From NCBI GenBank assembly GCA_031308135.1, contig JAHLJT010009436.1, positions 140,390,303-140,454,302 of the forward strand: DNA of 64,000 bases, read 5' to 3'. Origin of the DNA: Acheta domesticus. Its lineage: Eukaryota > Arthropoda > Insecta > Orthoptera > Gryllidae. The position numbers and the translations under genes were made by a program. Below are positions 57,239 through 64,000 of this stretch, in pieces. The notes below the pieces were generated by a model. It saw nothing but the letters and a program-made list of their open reading frames with translations. It did no database searches and had not been told where the DNA came from. The number at the start of each line of letters is the position of its first letter. Position 1 is the stretch's first letter.

Positions 57239-58167
57239 CGTAGGTCATTCAATAATTAAGGAGACAAATTTATCTGGAGAAAAAATAGCGGGTAGGACAA
57301 GTTTGGTATTTTTAGGCCTTAAAGTTGGCATCACTGGGATGAGCTCTAACCATCTGGAGGATCAGTATTGTTGAGTTCATAACCTCAAAATCAAGATGAA
57401 CGATGGCGAGTCCAATTGAAATTTCCACATTGGTTGAACAACGTTATGTGATTCGTTTTGTGCTTGCTGAAGATGAAAACCAACTAATATATTCTCTAGA
57501 ATGAATAAAGTTTATGGTGGAAGTTGTAAGAATCGCGAGAATTTTTACAAGTGGGTAGAACAGTTGAAATGGTCGAGATTCAGAGACTGACAAACACTGT
57601 TCTGGCCGCATCAGCAGGAAAAGTCATGTTAACTTTTTTTGAGGACACTGTATATAAGTTTTTTTGTGGTTATCTCGAAGAACCGCGTTTAATAAACAGA
57701 TAATGCTGCTCACATATGCTTTTGAATAAGGTGAAGCCAACCATGAGAGAGAAACGTCCTGGATCTCAGAGGAGAGGTGTGATTATCCAGCAAAACGACA
57801 CACGTCCTAACAATGCTCAACAAAGCCGTGAAACCATCGACAGAAAGGTTGGGAGGTACACTGCTTCATCTCTCTTACAGCCCTGAATTAGCACCATCTG
57901 ATTTCCATTTCTTTAGTGCACTGAAGGAGGCGTCACCTGGAAAGAAGTTCCAGAATAACAAAGATATCAAACAATTTGTAGGAAATTGGTTCAAACACTA
58001 AGATAAAGAGTTCTTTGCAGCCGTTATAAAAAAGCTGATAACCCATTGGCACAAGTGCATAAATGTTGGTGGGGATTATATTGAAAAGTAGGAAAAGTCC
58101 TGTTTTGTAAAAATAAATTTTTATTTTTCCAGACCAATTTGTCTCATTAATTATTGAATGCCCCTCG
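57239..58167 (+). mobile_element. Mariner remnant with both inverted repeats
   Basis: Left terminus CGTAGGTCATTCAATAATTA and the reverse complement of the right terminus, CGAGGGGCATTCAATAATTA, agree over about 45-50 bp (then GGAGACAAATTTATCTGGA against TGAGACAAATTGGTCTGGA). TA flanks both ends (57,237-57,238 and 58,168-58,169). The ACGAGGGG start is typical of mariner elements. At 929 bp it is shorter than the usual 1.3 kb, so part of the transposase gene is missing. Confidence 0.93.
57780..58091 (+). pseudogene. Mariner transposase, C-terminal remnant
   Basis: Encodes the C-terminal part of a DDE transposase, the nuclease that cuts and rejoins transposon ends. Visible parts are QNDTRPN (second catalytic Asp region, codon at 57,797), SYSPELAPSDFHFFSALK (third Asp, codon at 57,900), and a C-terminal block with KEFFAAVIKKLITHWHK and GGDYIEK before the stop at 58,089. 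The two Asp codons are 103 nt apart, 2 nt short of the 105 expected for D34D, so a frameshift lies between them. Another stop follows NWFKH. Further upstream are frame-broken pieces (FCGYLEEPRLINRQ near 57,660). It is inactive. Confidence 0.9.
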
Positions 58168-58691
58168 TATTATTTGAAAACGTCCAATTCAACCAAGAAG
58201 CGAACCACTCATTGTTTCCATCGCATTGTTGTCAAAACAATGTGAATTCTACAACTGCATAAAAATATAATACCAAATGTTGTAAACTTGTATTGGAAAA
58301 AGAAGCCTGATACCATACAACTATATCAAGTCACAACAATGACGTAATTCAGAGAAATTCGCGACAGCGAAACGGAATTCCATTGTTGCATTCTCTGCAT
58401 TGTCGACACTCTCTTAAAGAGCTAGCAATTTTTATTTCAAATATTTCAAAATAAATATTATCTAAAAGATTGTTGTGTAAATGTAAAACAAAATGTCGAA
58501 TGTAAGAAACGAACAAAGAAATAAGACTTTGCAAATTGTAATTACGAAGCTTCCGGCTGTCGGAAGCGCAATAAATTTGCAGCGGGCTATTATGTTTCTC
58601 ATGAAATTATAGAAAAACTACGCGTATTTTCAAAAAATTAAGCATGACCTTATTTCAACACGTATTTTTGATAAATACGTTTCATTGAGAA
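58168..58691. other. AT-rich spacer
   Basis: Contains small inverted repeats (CACTCTCTTAAAGAG). No gene. Confidence 0.45.
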
Positions 58692-60192
58692 AACCAGCTC
58701 CAATTTATCGTCGCCCATAGTATATTTTTTGACGTTTTCTCAATTTTTCGGTTTCCTAATGGTATACGTAGAACGTAAAGTTTAATTTTAGACTATTAAA
58801 GAACACAAAAACATCGTCCTGAATGGCAATTTTCTTTTAAAAATGTATAGCTGTTTTTAAGAATATGGCGTTTAAGCGCTTCTAGAAATGCGAAATGTAA
58901 AGCTCTTTTTCACAGAAAATTTTTGAGTTTTCAAAAACTTCATTTGAAGTCATTTGAAGCACATACACTCACAAATATAGTAATGCTTACAAATTGCTGG
59001 TAATGTGCAGATTAAAGTGGAGATTTGAGAGACCTTTCAAAAAAATTATATTTGTGTAATTAAAAAAATAATCCAAAATGAATTTAACGTCATATTCAAG
59101 AGTGCAATTAGTACTATTCGTTCGAAATGTTTGAAGAAAAGATTTGGAGTCATTTATGAGAAAATGGCGTATGAGCATTTCTGAAATTGGAGAATTTTGA
59201 GATAGTTTTCACAGAAAACGATTAAGTTCTCGAAAAACTTTACGTGACATTATTTAAAGCACATGTACTCATTAATATAATAATCTCAACACACTGACGC
59301 TAGTGTAAATATTAACGACGTGAGAGACAAGTCAAAAAATTACTTTTTTTCAATTTAAAAAAAACAAAAAAATAGAGCAATATGGCGTTTATGTTATCTA
59401 ATAGAGTACATTTTGCCCTATCCCTACCAAAAGTTTGAATGAAAAATTTGTAGCCGATTTTGAGAAAATCTGCTTTTTGTATATTTTAAAATTGCACATA
59501 TTGCACGCAATATTGCGCGAAAACTTCTAAAATTTTCAAAACATGTGCAGGACCTTAAAGAAAGAACTCACTATGAAGAACAAATTTTATTTGATGGGAA
59601 AATCTCTATCCGCAATTTTGTAGTTGGACGAAGACGCCGAATAAAATTCAAACTTTTGCAATTTTAAAAAAATCAGAGTTAACCGTGAAAATCGGACCTA
59701 TGCCACTTTAATAAGTGTATTTTATTCTGTTCTTACAAGAAATTTAAAGAAAAAAATTGAAGCCGTTTTTGAGAAAGTTTTGAAAATGTCGGAGGGGCTT
59801 AACGTAAAGTACCCCCCAGAATTAAAATATCGGTTTTAAATTCAAGGGTCCACGAGATCAGCCAGATCGACCGGGGAGTATCAATTTTGGAGAAAATCGG
59901 CTGAGCGGTTTAGTCGCTAGCGTTGTTCACAAATAGACGGACAGACATTTTGCTTTCAACTGGGTTTTCGGTAAGGACCCTCAAAATAGGGATTCTAGCT
60001 GCTCCGCGTGTTAAAATTTTTTTTTTTCTTAATTTAGCAACTAGATTTATCTGCATTTTCGTTACCAGGGCCCTGTAATAAGAGTTTTATTATTACATAC
60101 CTTTCCCTATTCAACGCGCAATACGCGAGCAGCATTACATACCTTTCCCTATTCAATACGTACGTATAATATACGGGAAAGTAAAAACCACT
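58692..60192 (-). mobile_element. E-family element, copy 7, reverse orientation
   Basis: On the minus strand it starts at 60,192 (TTTACTTTCCCGTATATTAT), passes the AGGGCCCTGGTAACGAAAAT box (about 60,080), the GGGTCCTTACCGAAAACCCA box and the CTGTCCGTCTATTTGTGAAC run. It has body units at about 59,760, 59,455, 59,150 and 58,850, a period near 300 bp. It stops at the GGGCGACGATAAATT block without the terminal tail. A 23-bp piece containing ATTACATACCTTTCCCTATT is repeated at about 60,092 and 60,134, a small tandem duplication at the 5' end. Confidence 0.78.
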
Positions 60193-60473
60193 TGTTTGGT
60201 TACTCTATGAGCTGTTCAGGGAATTACAGGATCTTCTTCAATTTCAAAGGTAAACTCCCCTTGCACTTGCAACTTGTAACGCAACTGTGACGTTTATGAC
60301 AAATTATTTGTGCCATAAACTGCGATTAAGTCACAATGTGTCCTTATAAAATTCCATTTTATGAATGATTTCTTGCCACATATATAATTTATAATGCTTG
60401 TAAACAGAAAAATCGTTTTTGCTGCAGAACTGTTTCTATACAATGAGATACTTGCCATAAAATACGTTTTTAC

Positions 60474-60613
60474 TTTCTCTCCTTATTTCGTAGACGAGAA
60501 AGTATTGTAAGTACGCGCTGGAAACAGGTAATTTTTTCAATAGAATAGTTATTTGTGTATCAAGGGCGACTTCCAAATCCGAGGGCTACTGGCCCAAGGG
60601 GTTGGAAGTCGCC
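60474..60613 (+). repeat. E-like 5' terminus with an adjacent long hairpin
   Basis: TTTACTTTCTCTCCTTATTT followed by GACGAGAAAGTATTGTAAGT has the terminal hairpin form of the E family, but no E body follows. At 60,565-60,576 and 60,602-60,613 GGCGACTTCCAA is perfectly inverted around a 25-nt loop that itself contains GGGC/GCCC pairing. Confidence 0.5.
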
Positions 60614-60879
60614 AGAGAGGCAAAAACATCTAGTAATTCCCGTGGTACATACAAAACTTTATAGTTTACTAGTTGCAGAATCGAAAGAGAAATCGAATTT
60701 TTCTTGTGTGTAAAGAGAAAAGGAGCATTGTAATAAATCATTTGTCAATATGACATCAAATAAACAAAAAAGAGTGTATTTAATTACTATTGCTTAATTG
60801 TTGTAGGAATGATTTGTTCGAAGAAAATGAAAGAACATTGTAATATTCCTGCGGACATTCTTGCAAAAGCTAACAGAGT
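60614..60879. other. AT-rich spacer before the retrotransposon
   Basis: No feature recognised. Confidence 0.4.
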
Positions 60880-61148
60880 TACTGATAGTGGTTTCCAGTA
60901 AAGTGTCGAGCCATTCCGCGCTCGACTGTCGTACCGAACGGACCTCGTTTATCGTTGTGAACAGTGATAGCCGTGTGAATTTGAAAAGACTGTGAACCAG
61001 CGAAAATCTTGTGGACTGTGGAAACAGTGCCACTAGTGAGTGCTACGTATTATGCACAACGGGTACTGCCCGACAACCGGGCAGATCATCAGTAATGCCT
61101 TAACAACAATAAAATAGTGATTATTCCATCCCAGAACTCAACGCATCG

Positions 61149-62171
61149 ATGTTGTATGAAGAAGCAACGGAAACCATCAGTTCAGAAGTTACATCAATGG
61201 AATCTCAATCAAGCCAAACAACAATGGGACCCCAGCCAAATCAACAGACCTCGTTCGGACAGCAAAACCTGGACTCATTACAAGGTAACGCTTCAGGCCA
61301 ACATGCCGCAGGGCAAAATTTAAAGCGTCCTTCTGATGATGTTACCTCGGCTAACGAAACAAAAAGGTCTAATCTGCAATCAAAGCAAGCCAGCATAGAC
61401 AATTCAACGCAGTATTCATATTCGGTCCCCACTGGCAACAGATTTCAGCCACTGAGCAGTGAACTAGAACCTAACAATCAAAATTGGTTTAGTTACATAA
61501 ATGAAACCTCGCCAAGTGTGTCAGAATCTGTTAAAATCCCGCCAATCTATGTCGCAAATATAACTAACATCACGAACTTTAGCAAGGAAATCAATACCAA
61601 AGTGACAAATAGTTTCACACTTCAATTCATAAATAATAGAGTTAAAATACAACCAGAGAAAATCAGTGACTTCAGAGACATAACCAAATATCTAATAAAC
61701 ACAGGAAGACAATTTCATACTTACAAGGACCCAGCAAATAAGAAATTCTCAGTTGTATTCAAAAACCTACACACATCAATCACAGAAGAGGAAATATACA
61801 CTGATCTGAAAGAGAAACACCCATCACTCATTAAAGTTACCAGACTCCGAAAAGACAATAACCCAATTCCAGTAATTGCAGCCGAATTCAGTGGGGAAGA
61901 AAACATAGAAACTATTTTAGAAATAAATCAAATTTGTAATCTCATTGTAAAAGCTGAAAGGAGAAGGAGACCTAAAGGCCCCATTCAATGCATGAGATGT
62001 TTAGACTTTGGCCATACAAAAAATAATTGTAATCATAAAATAGCATGTATTTATTGTTCCAAAAATCATTATTCTGGAACTTGCCCCCATAAAAATGAAC
62101 CATTCAAAAGTTTATCATTGTCAAGGAAACCACCGAGCAGACCTCAGAACAGTAGAATGCCCTTATTATAA
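61149..62171 (+). CDS. ORF1 (gag-like RNA-binding protein), 5' portion in one frame
   Basis: The 340-codon frame encodes the retrotransposon's RNA-binding protein, which packages its RNA into particles. Residues 1-130 are polar and Ser/Gln/Asn-rich, probably disordered. Residues about 205-280 (FSVVFKNLHTSITEEEIYTD region through VTRLRK to KAERRRRPKG) match the PRE_C2HC domain found before zinc fingers in Jockey ORF1. Two zinc knuckles follow: C281-C284-H289-C294 (CX2CX4HX4C) and C300-C303-H307-C312 (CX2CX3HX4C). After residue about 320 the frame loses family character (SLSLSRKPPSRPQ), while the +1 frame picks it up, so a one-base shift lies near 62,100-62,125. The ATG at 61,149 is the first in a long open frame. 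Confidence 0.88.
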   Translation: MLYEEATETISSEVTSMESQSSQTTMGPQPNQQTSFGQQNLDSLQGNASGQHAAGQNLKRPSDDVTSANETKRSNLQSKQASIDNSTQYSYSVPTGNRFQPLSSELEPNNQNWFSYINETSPSVSESVKIPPIYVANITNITNFSKEINTKVTNSFTLQFINNRVKIQPEKISDFRDITKYLINTGRQFHTYKDPANKKFSVVFKNLHTSITEEEIYTDLKEKHPSLIKVTRLRKDNNPIPVIAAEFSGEENIETILEINQICNLIVKAERRRRPKGPIQCMRCLDFGHTKNNCNHKIACIYCSKNHYSGTCPHKNEPFKSLSLSRKPPSRPQNSRMPLL

Positions 62172-62535
62172 AAAAATCAGCCAAAACCCTAACCTCAACA
62201 GTCCCCAAAATAGAACTAGAGCCAATGAATCTTCAACAGCGCCACCCCAAAATACCCAAACTAACTTTCCCGGACTGAGAACCACTCAAAACATCCCCAA
62301 CTTTACACACATAAACAACAGAAACACAGCTCAAAATTTTAATCAGCGTAACAACCCCCAAAATCTAAACTCTCATGCACACACAAACGAGAACAGTTTT
62401 CTCAACTCCCTGATCAACACGATAGCTACTCACATAATCAATATAATCAACTCAATTATACCATCCATAATAAGCAACATACAATCATCCATCTCAGCAT
62501 ACATTAATAATAATTATGCAACAAACACAAATTAA
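62096..62535 (+). pseudogene. ORF1, 3' portion in the shifted frame
   Basis: Continues ORF1 after the frame break. It opens with the third zinc knuckle region (YHCQGNHRADLRTVECPYYK; family form CX2C...GNHxA...CP), then a long Asn/Gln/Thr-rich low-complexity segment, then a hydrophobic helix-like segment rich in Ile and Asn (INTIATHIINIINSIIPSII), and ends at 62,535. The ATG at 62,095 is unlikely to be a true start because the knuckle needs the upstream domain. It may be a real disabling mutation, a sequencing error or programmed frameshifting; the first two are more likely. Confidence 0.8.
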
Positions 62536-63394
62536 TAAGTTAATCATGCTCAATGGGAATGCAAATGGATTAATCAGTAAAGTCAATGAATTAAAATACT
62601 TCTTGCAAGATAAGAAAATTGACTTTGCATGTATAACTGAAACACATTTAAACAGCAGTGTAAAATTCACCATACCAGATTATAAAGTAATCAGGACAGA
62701 CAGACAAAATAATAACGGAGGAGGAGTAATGATACTCATAAAGAGCACAATATCATGCTATCAAATAATACTACCACCAACCCCTGGTATTGAGACAGCA
62801 GCAATTAAGTTCAATAATAACAACAATCTGGAAACTACACTAATAGTAGCATATAAGCCCCCCAATATAAAAATCCAAAATACCAATCTCAGCGGTATTA
62901 TTAATCAACACACTCCAACAATACTCTTAGGAGATCTTAATGGGAAACACATACAGTGGGGAAGTAAAAGTAATAATTCAGCTGGGACACAATTACTACA
63001 ATTAATAAACTACCACAAACTTAATATAATAGCACCCAATGAACCAACCTACTACCCATATGATCACTCTAGGAACCCAGATATATTAGACATAGGTATA
63101 ACAAATATACAACAAACATTTTTCTCCACAGTACACCATGAAATGGACTCAGACCATCTACCAGTAATAATAACAACACAACATCCACTCTCCACACACT
63201 CACCCATTCCTCAGATCAACACACACATAATCAATTGGCACAAATTTAAAAATAATGTAAAAACATCCATCCCAAAATTTAAAATATTAAATACCCCTCC
63301 AGAAATAGACCAAGCAATAACAATACTCAATACTATTATATTAAGAGAACTACAGAACAGTAAATCAAACAAATCACTTATAAACACACAATAA
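62516..63394 (+). CDS. ORF2, 5' portion: APE-type endonuclease
   Basis: The endonuclease nicks the target DNA to prime reverse transcription. Residues visible in the usual order are NGNANGL (13-19), TETH with the catalytic Glu (E42), Y56 and the NNGGGVMILIK strand (65-76), GDLNGKHIQWGS (139-150), NPDILDIGIT (187-196) and SDHLP with the catalytic His (212-216). All key residues are present. The frame stops at residue 292 (TAA at 63,392), just at a run of eight A, and homology continues one frame over. It starts 20 nt before the end of ORF1. Confidence 0.92.
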   Translation: MQQTQINKLIMLNGNANGLISKVNELKYFLQDKKIDFACITETHLNSSVKFTIPDYKVIRTDRQNNNGGGVMILIKSTISCYQIILPPTPGIETAAIKFNNNNNLETTLIVAYKPPNIKIQNTNLSGIINQHTPTILLGDLNGKHIQWGSKSNNSAGTQLLQLINYHKLNIIAPNEPTYYPYDHSRNPDILDIGITNIQQTFFSTVHHEMDSDHLPVIITTQHPLSTHSPIPQINTHIINWHKFKNNVKTSIPKFKILNTPPEIDQAITILNTIILRELQNSKSNKSLINTQ

Positions 63395-63398
63395 AAAA

Positions 63399-64000
63399 AA
63401 TGAACTATCCAAAAGCATAAAAAATTTAATCTACACAAAGAATAAAACAAGAAGATTATGGAATCACACTAGAAACCCTGAAGTCAAAAAGGAACTAAAT
63501 CTATTAACCTATATTACCAAAAAAACACTTTTCACTCACAAACAGCAACAATATAACAACATGATCCAAACATTAAGCTCTAGTAACAATACATTGTGGC
63601 AGTTCAAAAATAAAATACTTAACAAAAAGAATACTATTCCTCCACTTAAAACTAGCACAGGCAAAAAATTCTCACCTTTTGAAAAAGCTGAAACCCTAGC
63701 AAAACATTTTGAAGATACATTCAAACCCAATGATTCCCACCCACACAACCTACATCAAACAATCACACAGATAGCTACATCTCCTAATTATGATGTACCC
63801 TCCAGAATCAGATTCACATCTCCTCAGGAAATAACAAATATAATAAAAGCACTCCCCAACAAAAAGGCCCCAGGACATGACAGAATAAACAATAAAATAC
63901 TCAAAAATCTACCAAACCAATCCATAGCATTCCTAAATAATATTTATAACTCTTCATTAAGAACAGGATATTTTCCACTTTTATGGAAACACTCTATAGT
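63399..64000 (+). pseudogene. ORF2, 3' portion: linker and start of reverse transcriptase
   Basis: The frame is open from about 63,399 to the window end without a stop, about 200 codons, in a different frame from the endonuclease part. It contains the basic linker (IYTKNKTRRLWNHTRNPEVK), the segment FSPFEKAETLAKHFEDTFKP typical before the RT, and the first RT block KKAPGHDRINNKILKNLP followed by GYFPLLWKHSIV. A one-base shift in the A8 run at 63,393-63,400 explains the break. The palm motifs with the Asp pair lie beyond the window. Confidence 0.88.

Larger units (their letters stand above)
60880..64000 (+). mobile_element. Jockey-type non-LTR retrotransposon, cut by the window end
   Basis: Order: 5' UTR, ORF1 (gag-like, zinc knuckles), ORF2 (APE-type endonuclease then reverse transcriptase). 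The 5' UTR from roughly 60,880 to 61,148 is GC-richer than its flanks; the exact 5' end is uncertain. ORF2 overlaps ORF1 by 20 nt, a usual arrangement in the Jockey group. The window ends inside the RT fingers, so the YADD motif, the 3' UTR and the tail are not seen. A decayed relative lies at 24,610-27,010. Confidence 0.9.

Noticed and set aside
61117..61323. 68-codon frame overlapping the start of ORF1
   Set aside because: Overlaps ORF1 in another frame and has no family character; ORF1 from 61,149 shows PRE_C2HC and zinc-knuckle domains.
62095..62535. Separate small gene starting at ATG 62,095
   Set aside because: Its first residues are the third zinc-knuckle region expected as the continuation of ORF1, so it is the frameshifted 3' part of ORF1.

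Overview
The window looks like nuclear DNA from an arthropod, most likely an insect with a large, repeat-rich genome. The grounds are an AT-rich background dotted with short CpG-rich islands, a Jockey-type non-LTR retrotransposon, a mariner with a D34D-type catalytic spacing, three families of tRNA-headed SINEs, a solo LTR and many small inverted-repeat elements. No intact host protein-coding gene could be recognised in 64 kb. The longest open frames are a satellite read backwards, retrotransposon proteins, or low-complexity GC-rich tracts. There is no bacterial-style operon, CRISPR array, or recognisable tRNA, rRNA or snRNA gene. Species cannot be named from this sequence alone.

Layout. 1-3,235: a rearranged repeat block made of a diverged arm repeat, an inserted element of a family called E here, a reversed E tail and a truncated SINE. 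3,236-12,165: AT-rich DNA with five CpG islands (about 4.1, 5.0, 6.6, 7.6 and 10.6 kb) but no convincing gene. 12,168-14,440: a SINE cluster. 16,185-17,845: a satellite array of 18 units with higher-order structure. 18,339-19,327: a short E element. 20,898-21,335: a solo LTR with TATA box, poly(A) signal and a 5-bp target duplication. 24,610-27,010: a decayed Jockey copy. 27,990-49,327: further islands, SINEs, inverted-repeat elements and two reversed E copies. 49,328-55,811: the most striking structure, two near-identical 951-bp inverted arms around about 4.6 kb that holds two head-to-tail E elements, one carrying a nested SINE and a nested 137-bp MITE. 57,239-58,167: a mariner remnant with both inverted repeats. 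58,692-60,192: another reversed E copy. 60,880-64,000: a fairly young Jockey element that runs off the window, with single-base frame breaks in ORF1 and ORF2.

How the parts relate. The E family is the main architectural element. Full copies share a start with ACTTTCTCG, an end with CGAGAAAGT followed by about 24 bp finishing in CACTAGT, and a body of about four diverged units of roughly 300 bp. The 1-3,235 block and the 49,328-55,811 structure descend from the same composite, because both carry the same SINE, with the same internal duplication, at the same E position. The non-autonomous parts (SINEs, MITE) would depend on machinery supplied in trans. The Jockey is the only nearly complete protein source in the window, and nothing here shows that it mobilises these SINEs. 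The E family and the palindrome built from it are the best candidates for something undescribed.
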